Positions 38,173 through 47,258 of a stretch of DNA of 64,000 nt are shown here, one piece after another; within the stretch, counting starts at the first letter, position 1; each line of letters starts with the position of its first letter. The DNA comes from Nakazawaea peltata (taxonomy: Eukaryota; Ascomycota; Pichiomycetes; Alaninales; Pachysolenaceae). The stretch lies in contig BCGQ01000002.1 of assembly GCA_001599355.1 (NCBI GenBank), positions 1,005,554 to 1,069,553 of the forward strand, read 5' to 3'. The notes under the pieces are model-generated. The model was not told where the DNA came from. It made no database searches and was given only the letters and a program-made list of their open reading frames with translations. Both the position numbers and the translations under genes were made by a program.

Positions 38173-38943
38173 TTACAACAACAGCATAGCGACGACGGCA
38201 ATGGCAGCGGCAGCAGAACCGGTAGACAAACCTAAGTTGACAGCACCACCAGTGGACTCAGAAGTAGAGACAGTGGAGTTGGAAGAGGAGTTGGAAGAGT
38301 TGGCAACAGCCTTACCCTCTCCAGAGACAGCAGCATAAGCGCTAGCTTGAACGTAGACAGTAGTGGTAGTAGCAGCCTTAGTCTTGTCGAATCTACCGGC
38401 CTTGTGAGTACCAGAAGAAGTAGAGGTAGTGGCAGCCTTAGTCTTGTCGAATCTACCATCCTTGTGGGTACCAGAAGAAGTAGAGGTGGTAGCAGCCTTG
38501 GTCTTGTCGAATCTACCATCCTTGTGAGTACCAGAAGAAGTAGAGGTGGTAGCAGCCTTGGTNNNNNNNNNNNNNNNNNNNNNNNNNNNNNNNNNNNNNN
38601 NNNNNNNNNNNNNNNNNNNNNNNNNNNNNNNNNNNNNNNNNNNNNNNNNNNNNNNNNNNNNNGAAGAAGTAGAGGTGGTAGCAGCCTTGGTCTTGTCGAA
38701 TCTACCATCCTTGTGAGTACCAGAAGAAGTAGAGGTGGTAGCAGCCTTGGTCTTGTCAAATCTACCATCCTTGTGAGTACCAGAAGAGGTGGAAGTAGTA
38801 GCTGGCTTAGTCTTGTCGAATCTACCGTCTACATGGGTGTTAGAGGTATCAGTACCAGTAACAGTGACGGTGTAAACGTTGTCAGCAGCCTTAACAGAAG
38901 AGGCAGCAATCAGCAAACCAATAGCCAAAGTAGAAAACTTCAT
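38173..38943 (-). CDS. GPI-type cell-wall protein with 20-residue tandem repeats (contains assembly gap)
   Basis: This is a secreted wall or surface protein. It has a signal peptide (MKFSTLAIGLLIAASSVKA). At least six recognisable 20-residue repeats have the unit DGRFDKTKAATTSTSSGTHK. A Ser/Asn-rich segment and a C-terminal hydrophobic tail (GSAAAAIAVVAM then three residues) follow, fitting a GPI signal. The start is ATG 38943. A run of 100 N (38563-38662) interrupts the repeat region, so length and copy number are unknown. The repeats are rich in Thr/Ser, as expected for O-mannosylation, with regularly spaced Lys/Arg/Asp. I do not recognise a named family; they are not the standard PIR repeat. 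Confidence 0.8.
   Translation of the reverse strand: MKFSTLAIGLLIAASSVKAADNVYTVTVTGTDTSNTHVDGRFDKTKPATTSTSSGTHKDGRFDKTKAATTSTSSGTHKDGRFDKTKAATTSTSXXXXXXXXXXXXXXXXXXXXXXXXXXXXXXXXXXTKAATTSTSSGTHKDGRFDKTKAATTSTSSGTHKDGRFDKTKAATTSTSSGTHKAGRFDKTKAATTTTVYVQASAYAAVSGEGKAVANSSNSSSNSTVSTSESTGGAVNLGLSTGSAAAAIAVVAMLLL
38375..38830 (-). repeat. 60-nt coding minisatellite, interrupted by assembly gap
   Basis: Near-identical 60-nt units encode the 20-residue repeats. Central units are almost perfect, and those at either end have diverged (for example AGRFDKTK and DGRFDKTKPA), the usual pattern of array turnover. Left and right phases show that the true gap should be 60k-29 nt (31, 91, 151...). Confidence 0.9.
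38563..38662. other. Assembly gap, 100 N
   Basis: Exactly 100 N in the middle of the minisatellite. This is a conventional placeholder for a gap of unknown size, caused by repeat collapse. Confidence 0.99.
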
Positions 38944-39701
38944 CTCAATAACCAATTAATCGTATTCAACACACTATCAGCGTCTCTTCTAATTCGAATA
39001 TAATTGCAATTTTTTACAGACAATCTTGGAAAAAAAAATATGGAGGAGGAACAAAAAGCGCTCAAAGAGGTTGGTTTTCTCCTCTTCGGGCGGTATAATA
39101 GGGGACAAGCAGGAAGAGTCGGCTCGATTGTTATTTTTTTCTGTTTTTTTCAAGGTGTAATTGCCTAATTCGGCATGGTAATTTGGGCAATTTGTAAATA
39201 AACGCATGAGACAATGTCCTTATCGGGGCAATCAGGGGCTGACAGGTTGCGGGTTTTTTTTAATTTTCTCGCAAAAGTCGGAAGCAGCAGAGCGAGGGCC
39301 AAAGCCGAGGAATTGGGTGTGCACGACCTAAATTGTCGTGGAGGAGATGGAGAAGACTGAGGCTTAGGGGGCTTTATGTCAGACGACGAAGCTTAGAGGT
39401 TATATGGTGATCCTGATGAGATTGCAATTACAAGTCTTCAGCATTGCTCTCTTCTACGTTCCGTCAAAAATACGTTTATTAATAGCAAGAGGAGAATACT
39501 CTTCCGAGTACATGAGAGGGAGAAATGACTATGATAAAAGAGTTAAAATATATAAGAGATGATAAAAAATGAGAGATGATAAGAGATGGTAAAGGGTAAA
39601 AGAGGTAAAGGTAAAAGAGATGATTAAAAAATGATAAAAAATGATAAAAGACAAAGACAAAAACATGACGTTAAATTAGATAAAAAATATTGGAGTCAAA
39701 A
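38944..39701. other. Intergenic: wall-protein promoter and SRP1 3' region
   Basis: GCACGACC lies at 39321-39328. From about 39530 to 39660 the sequence is a purine-rich, degenerate GATGATAAAAAAT-type repeat next to the SRP1 stop codon. No gene was seen. Confidence 0.4.
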
Positions 39702-41345
39702 TCAATTGAAATTAAAAGAGCCTTGGTTTTGATTGACACCAAAGCCAAATGTCTCTCCATTCAGATCTGGCAGCAAGCCACCCATCTCGTCGATATCTCC
39801 ATCTTCTTCACTGAAGTATCTCTCGACAATGCTGTACAGCTTCTCGTAAATCTTGTCATTCTCATTATTCTGACAGTTGTAGATTTTCTCCATACCTCCA
39901 GCTTCTTCGATGTATAATGCATTTTCGTTGATAGCTGCACCACGCAGTTCCTTGTCCATCTCACCCATCTTCAAGATGTTTTCTAACAGATCCAAGGTAA
40001 CTTCCATGATTTTAGGATCGGCAATATCCAAGATATCACATAATGGCTTGATACAACCTTGTTGTACTAAGTATCTGATTTGATCTGGTCTTGATAAACC
40101 ACCACTCGACAGGTTCGAGATGGCCCAACAGGCTTCTTTCTTGGTCTTGTAATCACCGACCAGTAACAATCTGATAACTGGTGGGATCAAATTACTGTCA
40201 ATAACAGCTTGGATTTGATCACTGTTACCAGCAGTAATGTTGGAAATGGTCCAACACAGTTCCTTTCTGATATTTTCCTTTGGAGAAGATAAGAGAGGTA
40301 ACAACAGAGGCAAGACACCGGAATTGATAACAATTTGAGTTTGCAAATCATTACCAGTGACGATATTACCAACGGCTCTTAACAGAGGAGTTTGAACCAA
40401 AGTAGAGCTATGGCCCAACAATTCAACCAATCTCTTTGGAATTCTCAGATCAACTACAGCTTGAATCAGTTCACCTGGTCCATCTGATAAATAAGAAATA
40501 GCCCAACAAGCGTCGATCAAAGTTTCCACATCGACAGAGTAAATCAACTTCAGTAAAGTTGGTAACAGAGCCTTGACAATATTCCAATCTGGTTGTGGGT
40601 TTTTACCTCTACAAAGGTTAGAAAGAGTCCAAGTGGCAGTTCTAACCAAGGAAGTTTTGGTGGCACTGAAAAGAGATAAAACTGGAGCCATGGCACCACA
40701 GTTCAAGACATAGTCTCTGTACATAGTGGAATCACCTGCAACGTTACCAAGGGCCCAAATCAGCTGTTCCTTGACTTCCATAGAGTTAGAATATAACAAC
40801 TCGACGAAAAGTGGTACGGCACCAGAGTCAACGACGATCTTGGTCTGATTAGAAGAACCGGATGCAATGTTTGTTAATGCCCAAGCCAGTTCCAATTGTA
40901 AAATCTCCTGTTGATCCTTCATTAAAGATACCAAGATTGGAACCACGCCACTTTGTATTACTAAATCGATTGGAGGGTTATGTTCACGGGACAAAACCTG
41001 TCTGAACTTGACGGTCAGCAGCAATTGAGACTCAAATTCCGAAGATTGAATTTGCTCCATCATTCTTGGCAATTCCTTCAACAATTGGTTGTAGAAAGAA
41101 GAATCGTCGTTCAAATCGGCTTCGTCATCGCTGTCCTCATCTGCCGCGGTAGCCAGGGAAGCTCCAGGTTGCAGGGAAAAGTTACGGCGCTTACTTAACA
41201 GCTTCTCATCTCTCTTCTGTTTACGTAACTCCACTTGTTGAGTCTCTCTTCTTCTTCTCAACTCCTCTTGCAGGAATCTATTCTTGTTCTTATAATTAGT
41301 CCTTCTGTACTCAGGAACAAATCTTTCAGTGGCGTCGGAGTCCAT
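39702..41345 (-). CDS. SRP1: Importin alpha (karyopherin Kap60/Srp1)
   Basis: This is the nuclear import adaptor that binds classical nuclear localisation signals and importin beta. It has 547 aa from ATG 41345 (542 in yeast); the frame extends upstream only from a GTG. The importin-beta-binding segment is at residues about 10-60 ([25 protein letters not shown]). Ten armadillo repeats follow with the NLS-binding Trp/Asn arrays ([51 protein letters not shown]). It ends [14 protein letters not shown]. At least eight CTGs align with yeast alanines, for example LE[A]AWALTN (40887-40889) and KEQ[A]IWALG (40761-40763). The promoter has GCACGACCTTTTGG. Confidence 0.98.
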   Translation of the reverse strand: MDSDATERFVPEYRRTNYKNKNRFLQEELRRRRETQQVELRKQKRDEKLLSKRRNFSLQPGASLATAADEDSDDEADLNDDSSFYNQLLKELPRMMEQIQSSEFESQLLLTVKFRQVLSREHNPPIDLVIQSGVVPILVSLMKDQQEILQLELAWALTNIASGSSNQTKIVVDSGAVPLFVELLYSNSMEVKEQLIWALGNVAGDSTMYRDYVLNCGAMAPVLSLFSATKTSLVRTATWTLSNLCRGKNPQPDWNIVKALLPTLLKLIYSVDVETLIDACWAISYLSDGPGELIQAVVDLRIPKRLVELLGHSSTLVQTPLLRAVGNIVTGNDLQTQIVINSGVLPLLLPLLSSPKENIRKELCWTISNITAGNSDQIQAVIDSNLIPPVIRLLLVGDYKTKKEACWAISNLSSGGLSRPDQIRYLVQQGCIKPLCDILDIADPKIMEVTLDLLENILKMGEMDKELRGAAINENALYIEEAGGMEKIYNCQNNENDKIYEKLYSIVERYFSEEDGDIDEMGGLLPDLNGETFGFGVNQNQGSFNFN

Positions 41346-41721
41346 CGCGCTAGCAATATTTTCTTCGAATACGCGTGTCTTGTGTCTGTCTTTAATAGAT
41401 CCAATCTCTAGATCAATGATCCAATCCACTCAACTCCTCTATTACTGTCCCTTACTGATCGAACTGTGATTGATTTCGCCTTCAACAAACAGCAGAGGAA
41501 AAAATTTTTTCTGTCAGCCTTGCTTGGGATGTGCACGACCTTTTGGTAGAGGGGGGGGGTTTATCCCCACAGTAAGCGCACAAAATCTGAGGGGCCATCC
41601 CCACCGGCTTATCGAATGATAATTGAAGGTACTACGGGGTATTTTAACTGGTGGAAGTATTGATTGATTATAGGTATTTGAGACTTACGTCTGAAGCATA
41701 CGAACTGGATTATCTCGAATC
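41346..41721. promoter_or_regulatory. Divergent promoter SRP1 / TMEM70-like gene
   Basis: This 376-bp gap contains AAAAAATTTTTT at about 41499-41510 (RRPE-like) and GCACGACC followed by TTTTGG at 41533-41546, near the middle. A run of ten or so G lies at about 41551-41560. Confidence 0.45.
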
Positions 41722-42480
41722 ATGCTCATGCTCAGGTCCCTCCATCTGTCTAGACAGTTACCTATTGTGGGGAAGTTGTCCCCTCTTAGTGTGATGCAGT
41801 CAAGACACCTTTTCTCAAAGAGCAAAAGTAGGAAGTCTGTACTGTCGGCTACTAATAACATGAACCTTGATATCTCGGACGATGAATTGAACCAAATCAG
41901 AGATCCTGCCACTTCGGATTCCCTGAAAATCCCATATTATACACTGGGTCTCAATTTAAGACCCAGATTCTTGTCGGCTCCAGACTATGTCAAGGCCCAT
42001 ACCCCCATGTACATTGGAGCTTATCTGAAGCAAATCAGTTTACTGAAACGTGTCTCTGTCATTTTCGGTCTCATTGGAATCTACCTGAGTAAGATCATGT
42101 TGGACATTGATTTCTTTCTCCCCGAGATGAGTTATCTCACTCTGCTGGTATCGCTGTTACCTTATCCTCTGATCCAGTTTTTCTCTAGTCCGTACGTTGT
42201 GCTGATTCACCGTGTCATTAACGACTCCAGAGAAGCTTTTTTGTTCACCAGATTAAATTATTCAGGGTACAAAACTGTTGATAATTTGGTTTATTTTGAC
42301 GACTTGAAATTGAACTCTTCAAAAACCCAATTTTGGTACAATTTAATTTCACCTGATCCTGATAATCAAATAGCTAGGAAGTATTTTGTTCATGATAATG
42401 CAGGTGGGATTAAAATGGATCGATTCTGGGGGATTGTAGAGAAACAGAGTGGTGTCAATAAAGGTAGAAACTATTGGTGA
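41722..42480 (+). CDS. Probable mitochondrial inner-membrane protein, TMEM70/TMEM223-like
   Basis: This is a 252-aa protein with a basic, hydroxylated N-terminus that looks like a mitochondrial presequence (MLMLRSLHLSRQ, then RHLFSKSKSRKS). A pair of membrane helices lies at residues about 112-170, and a soluble C-terminal domain ends MDRFWGIVEKQSGVNKGRNYW. The presequence plus helical hairpin plus beta-type tail is the TMEM70/TMEM223 layout. Yeast Mrx15 (YNR040W) is a possible equivalent, but I am not sure. Its role would be respiratory-chain biogenesis. Confidence 0.7.
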   Translation: MLMLRSLHLSRQLPIVGKLSPLSVMQSRHLFSKSKSRKSVLSATNNMNLDISDDELNQIRDPATSDSLKIPYYTLGLNLRPRFLSAPDYVKAHTPMYIGAYLKQISLLKRVSVIFGLIGIYLSKIMLDIDFFLPEMSYLTLLVSLLPYPLIQFFSSPYVVLIHRVINDSREAFLFTRLNYSGYKTVDNLVYFDDLKLNSSKTQFWYNLISPDPDNQIARKYFVHDNAGGIKMDRFWGIVEKQSGVNKGRNYW

Positions 42481-42755
42481 ATCTGTGTATATATTTATTT
42501 ATCTTGTTTAAATTTCATCTATTTATTTTAAGTATGCGCTTCCCCTCACTTCAATTAGAATTAATTGATCTCCCCCTTTATACCCCTTTGCCCCCCTTAA
42601 TATTGCATCAAATTCTTACCCCCTTGCCCCTTTTTAACTAGTGCGTATCGTATTGCCCTTTTTGGCAAAATGTGAAAAATCGACAAAATCAAATCTAACG
42701 ATCAAGAGAAGAGTGAGATAACAGCGTAAAGGAGTATCGTAAAGGAGTAGACACG

Positions 42756-43241
42756 ATGAAAGTAGTATTACAGAAGGTCAAGAACGCATCGGTTACTGTT
42801 GATAACCTGATAATCTCCCAGATTAATAAAGGTCTTCTCTTGTTGGTAGGAATCTCAACTGAAGATACCGAAGAAGATGTGGTCAAACTCTCATCCAAGA
42901 TCTTGAAGCTTCGTTGTTTCGAGGATTTACAAGAGGAACTGGGCACCAATACCAAATGGGTAGGTAAGCCTTGGAGTAAGAGTGTATGTGATATTCCGGG
43001 AGGTCAGATCTTGAGTGTCTCCCAATTCACCTTATATGGAACTGTAAAGAAAGGATCCAAGCCAGACTTCCACAAGCTGCAAAAAGGAGAGTTACTGAAA
43101 GTGTTGTACGATAAGTTTTTGGGTGAATTACGTAAGGGATTGGGAGATGATAATGTTAAAGACGGTCAATTCGGCCTGATGATGGATGTCAACTTGTGTA
43201 ATGATGGTCCAGTTACCTTGGTTTGGGATACTAAAGAATAG
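42756..43241 (+). CDS. DTD1: D-aminoacyl-tRNA deacylase
   Basis: This enzyme removes D-amino acids mischarged on tRNA, and also glycine from tRNA-Ala, acting as a chiral proofreader in the cytosol. It has 161 aa. The family motif SQFTLYG and the Gly-cisPro loop NDGPVTLVW are intact. The N-terminus MKVVLQKVKNASVTVD matches exactly. CTG at 43176-43178 lies in DGQFG[A]MMDV, where other DTDs have Ala. The gene lies 37 bp from the convergent USP gene. Confidence 0.95.
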   Translation: MKVVLQKVKNASVTVDNLIISQINKGLLLLVGISTEDTEEDVVKLSSKILKLRCFEDLQEELGTNTKWVGKPWSKSVCDIPGGQILSVSQFTLYGTVKKGSKPDFHKLQKGELLKVLYDKFLGELRKGLGDDNVKDGQFGLMMDVNLCNDGPVTLVWDTKE

Positions 43242-43278
43242 ATGATATGTTAGATTCTAGATTATATTATGTAAAGCT

Positions 43279-44787
43279 TTATGAATGTTTCTTCCAAAAT
43301 GGCGAGAGTGACCGAACCGGCGAGAACCCCCGAGATCTTGTAGGAACCAATGATGACCCTGAGATTTGAGGAGTCAATTGAGGTGATGGAGATGATGAGT
43401 TCAATGATTTTTTGAAGATGTTTCTTGAACGAGATCTGCTTCTTTCACCTTCTCCAGTGTGAACAGAGATATTTGATTGATCATCAGATGAAGGACTGAA
43501 CGACATCATGAGATTCTTGTAGTACTCGGTGTCTATAACGACGTCTTCATCGTCCTCATCTTCTTGACTCACCAACTCATCAAGACTTAAATTCAGTCTC
43601 TTAGACCGAGGTACTTTTTGGATACAACTCTTGCTTGATCCTCTTAGAAGCAAAGGTCTCAAAGTTGGTCTGACTACCACTACAGGGACTTCACTGTATT
43701 GCAAACAATATTTCGACATAGATTTTGGAGAAATGATATTCCTAAGACCTTTTTTAGGAACACCACTCGTACCAACGACCAACAAAGAAGGGTCATATTC
43801 TTTAATCAGAAGCATGATTTTCTTGCTCACTTTGGAAGATACCAGAGTCTCCAATAAGATGCTAATTTTCTTGTTTTGTGAATTAAAACTAAATATCTTG
43901 TTAAGAATTTGTTCAGTCTCGCGTGCATAGTCTGTAGAGTGTCGATTAAGCATGAATTCTTCTTTGTGAATCACCTTCAAACATACGATAGTGTCTCCAT
44001 CGTCCATCAATTCATCAATGACCCATTTCAACAGGGTTTCGGAGTATTCATGATCGTCATATCCGCAAAGGAAAGTTCTCGAGATCCTGGTGAATTTATA
44101 GTCCTTGTGTTTAGTTTTCACGATCATCTGAAGCTTATTAGCAGTCTCACTAGACAAAGTATTGAAAGCTATTCTTCTATCGTACATCGAATTTGAGGAA
44201 TCAGTATTGGAACGAGGAGTAGCTGAACGACTACCTAAAGGCGATTTCAAATTGGATTTTAATCTACTACCAGTCGGTGTCAAAGGAGAACTCTGTACAA
44301 GACTACTAGTTGTACTGGACAATACAGAGCCTTGTGCTGCATAGACAGGAGTAGGTTTGGCAATTTCATTGAGAGTCAAAGTAGATGTAGATTCCATCAA
44401 TCTCGATTCCACTAAAGATTCACCATCGACATCTTCTCTTGTAGTGTTATTGCTGTCATATAAAGTAGCGTTAAATCGTGTATTTCTAGTGGTCTCATCT
44501 TCCAAGATCAAGCTTGGGTCGAGATCCACTAAATCATCTATGCCAGGTGATTTGTCGTCTCCTGTCTCTGTTTCAACTTCACCTCCTACCACAGATTTCA
44601 CCAAAGCCACATCAACGGTACTCTTATCTTCTCCTTCTTCTGTCAGCTTATCTCCTAAAGGCGAAGGAGGAGAGCCGAAGGAAGCAGAGACTGGAGAAGG
44701 GGAAGGAGAACCGATTTGCTGTGCCAACTTCTGGCGTATGCTACTAGCTCCACCGACATTCTTGTCTGATGACAATATAGCGTCCAT
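43279..44787 (-). CDS. Universal stress protein (UspA)-domain protein
   Basis: This is a 502-aa protein from ATG 44787 (upstream only a TTG). The N-terminal 200 residues are Ser/Thr/Pro-rich and disordered, with SPSPSP runs. The UspA fold occupies residues about 220-390: YDRRIAFNTLSSE, FLCGYDDHEYSETLLKWVIDE, an adenine-type loop VVGTSGVPKKG and PVVVVRP. The G-x2-G-x9-G(S/T) nucleotide motif is only partly visible. The C-terminal 100 residues are again Ser/Arg-rich. Fungal USP proteins of this layout are widespread and mostly uncharacterised; a role in stress or signalling is inferred only. Confidence 0.85.
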   Translation of the reverse strand: MDAILSSDKNVGGASSIRQKLAQQIGSPSPSPVSASFGSPPSPLGDKLTEEGEDKSTVDVALVKSVVGGEVETETGDDKSPGIDDLVDLDPSLILEDETTRNTRFNATLYDSNNTTREDVDGESLVESRLMESTSTLTLNEIAKPTPVYAAQGSVLSSTTSSLVQSSPLTPTGSRLKSNLKSPLGSRSATPRSNTDSSNSMYDRRIAFNTLSSETANKLQMIVKTKHKDYKFTRISRTFLCGYDDHEYSETLLKWVIDELMDDGDTIVCLKVIHKEEFMLNRHSTDYARETEQILNKIFSFNSQNKKISILLETLVSSKVSKKIMLLIKEYDPSLLVVGTSGVPKKGLRNIISPKSMSKYCLQYSEVPVVVVRPTLRPLLLRGSSKSCIQKVPRSKRLNLSLDELVSQEDEDDEDVVIDTEYYKNLMMSFSPSSDDQSNISVHTGEGERSRSRSRNIFKKSLNSSSPSPQLTPQISGSSLVPTRSRGFSPVRSLSPFWKKHS

Positions 44788-45210
44788 TTCAACCTGATTG
44801 ATCAAGACTCTTAGACCCAATTCCTCTCTGTGACCTTTTCATCTCAGCTGTATCAAAAAAAAGACAGCCGCTCACTGCTGGAACCAAAAAGGAAAGCTCC
44901 GCTCTGTTTCCCAAGTTGGGCGTGTGACAAAGTCGTGTATCCTGCAACAGATAAAAACACTCACATAGTTTAATTTCGCGATAAGAGAAAGATGCGCGCA
45001 GATTGAGTTTCCAGATTTTGAGGTCAATCACCGAAATACAAGGGGGCTTTTTTTAAAGTATCTGTTAAATGAATGTAATTATATAATATATGAACTGAAA
45101 GGATCATGAATATAAAGCAATGGGTATGATGAAAAAATCCAAGTAGCGGAGCGAGATCTGTAAAATAAATAAAAACATGCAAAATCGTAGAAGCAAACAG
45201 TCTAGTAACC
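44788..45210. other. Intergenic between USP gene and I9 inhibitor
   Basis: This 423-bp gap forms the promoter of the USP gene and the 3' region of the inhibitor gene. It is AT-rich near 45050-45120. No gene or repeat was recognised. Confidence 0.3.
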
Positions 45211-45579
45211 CTAGTTTGTAGAAACAGGAGAATCCTTCTCGATAAAGAAAGGCCATTTGGCGTTATTCAAATTCTCAAGATTCAGAACTGGGGCCTTATC
45301 AGCTAATGTGAAACTGAACCCGGTGATAGTCAAAGAATATTCATAGGTGATGGAACCGCCGATGTCGATAATCTTATTCTTCACCAGTTGGATTCTCTCA
45401 AATGGAGTCTTGTTCCCAGATTCAAATACCAATATATATTTGCCTTGTTTCCCGAAATCTTTCTTCAAGCTTCCAGGAAGCCAACTACCGGAATTTTGGT
45501 TGGAGTTACCAACAGGGAGTGGCAACAGAATAGCGCAAAATAGCAACGAAAAGTATATGAACAACTGTGATAACTTCAT
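45211..45579 (-). CDS. Secreted/vacuolar I9-type protease inhibitor (Pbi2-like)
   Basis: This is a 122-aa protein starting at ATG 45579. Residues 1-26 form a clear signal peptide (MKLSQLFIYFSLLFCAILLP). The mature part resembles the I9 propeptide/Pbi2 fold: KYILVFESGN, a helix FERIQLVKNKIIDIGGSITYEY, then GFSFTLADKAPVLNL and a C-terminal IEKDSPVSTN comparable with VEEDKEVHTN of Pbi2. Pbi2 is a cytosolic/vacuolar inhibitor of proteinase B and lacks a signal peptide, so this secretory form is a paralogue or variant. It probably acts on a subtilisin-type protease in the secretory pathway. Confidence 0.75.
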   Translation of the reverse strand: MKLSQLFIYFSLLFCAILLPLPVGNSNQNSGSWLPGSLKKDFGKQGKYILVFESGNKTPFERIQLVKNKIIDIGGSITYEYSLTITGFSFTLADKAPVLNLENLNNAKWPFFIEKDSPVSTN

Positions 45580-47258
45580 TTGTGTTGTGGTGATGTGATG
45601 AGATGTGATGAGATGTGAATATGCCTGTAATGAGATATATATATAATGTGATTTCAAGCCTGTATTTTTTATTTGTTTACCCTCAACGTTTCGTGGTTCG
45701 TGCTAAAAAATAATTTTATATCCTAATTCAGCTTTGGTGTTCCACTTTTTCGAGATGAGAATATGTGGGAGAATTAGGCTTTAGAGCTTGACAAGATGCG
45801 TATCTAAGGTACCGTCTGAAAATGAATCAGATGTTGAATACAGAGTAGTATAGGAGCGAAAGATGTTCACTATATATATGGCGGCACGACAACTAATCTC
45901 TGTGGGGAAACGATATTGCTTAGAGTTACGCCAGTGTGACTTTATTGTTTAAATAAGTAGTCTAGTGTTTAGCGGCAAGCGAAAAGAGTTACTGATTGCT
46001 CTTGCTTGCAAATCCTGCAGGTCACAGGCGTGCTTTCGAGAAAAAATAAGCATGAAACAAGTACTCTGTGCAGTGCAAACAAAGGAAAAAGTACGAATTT
46101 CATGCCACTTGATGCGCACTCACCTGTTTTGGTTTTTCCCGGTTTACCATACTGCTTATAAAGCCTCATAATTCATAGCCTGGTTTTAACGTATGCACCA
46201 GTTTCTGCAAGCGTATTACGCTTGTGCGCTAGCCAGATTAGAGAGAGACTAAGGTAGTTGAGTGCTGTGTGGATAGGATTACGAAAGGTAAACATAGAAA
46301 GTTGATGATACCAAGGGTTTGTAGGTTCTCGCATTCCTTCCGTTGTTAACACGTAACTTGTTAGCCCACGGGTTTATTCAAGGATATTCTCGTAAACAAC
46401 TCTATTGAAACATACTGAACAATAAGCTCTGCGAAAGACAGTGACAAATTTCTTGTACTTTTTACTCTTTCGCTCCCTTTCCAATTTTTTTTTTTTTACC
46501 TTTTTCAAGCTGGCAGTTACAAACAGAGGATCTACGGTTATAGTTCGGTAAGGAAGGTGCTTAACAATAGTAAAAATTTCAGGTCATCCCGGCAATGCCC
46601 AAAACCTCAAAAGTATACGAGCTGAATATGAAATTTGTGACCCATCCTTCAACTTAAACCTCGGGAAAGTATCTTTTGTGACAAAGTTGCATCCTTCAGA
46701 TTAGTATTGCAGGTATAAGTAATCGTGTGGTCGGGCAACCTAATATTAGCAGCTCTAAACTTTACTTTGTTTCTCAATATTGCTCATCTTCTTTAATGTC
46801 GATCTAACTAGCAGATCTGTACCGAAATTAATGCTAGTACAAAATTATAACGCTCATCCATTTCTAGAATATATAAGATATATTCGGTAAGATTAGAGAA
46901 GGATCGGTGAGGTACCAAATAATTCTTGCATGAAATGGGGATAACCCTGATTTTCATAGATTTTCATTCGGCTTTTGTTCAACTCCAACAGCCATTCCCT
47001 TTCCTCTTCTTTCCTCTCCACCCCTCTATCCCGCTCCCTCTATTCCCCTCCCACTCCATCACTATCCCCCCTCTCCATTTCATTCCCTCTTCTTCTTTTT
47101 CCTTCCTCTTATTTTCCCTTACTTTTTCTCCCCCCCTTTTTCTCCTTTCTCCCTTTAAAATTCTCCCTCTCAAATTCTCCCTCAAATTCTCAGTCCCTCA
47201 TTTTTCACACACACGCCATTTTAAAAGCCTTCTAAAGTGTGGAAAAAAGGGGCTCACA
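45580..47258. promoter_or_regulatory. Long divergent intergenic region with pyrimidine tract
   Basis: At 1.68 kb this is the largest gap in the window. From about 46984 to 47210 the + strand is nearly all C/T (CCTC, TTCC and CTCC runs) and ends just before the FMO ATG. An open frame through it is a by-product. A T10-type run lies near 46490. No gene, tRNA or LTR was seen. Confidence 0.5.

Noticed and set aside
38347-39003. Plus-strand frame through the 60-nt minisatellite
   Set aside because: It is the antisense of the wall-protein repeats; the minus frame has the signal peptide and GPI tail.
41346-41740. Upstream spliced exon for SRP1 (GTAAGT on the minus strand near 41690)
   Set aside because: No TACTAAC branch point was seen between it and SRP1, and the ATG at 41345 already gives the normal N-terminus.
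46926-47258. N-terminal extension of FMO through the pyrimidine tract
   Set aside because: The frame is open only because C/T-rich DNA lacks stops; the FAD motif follows directly after the ATG at 47259.
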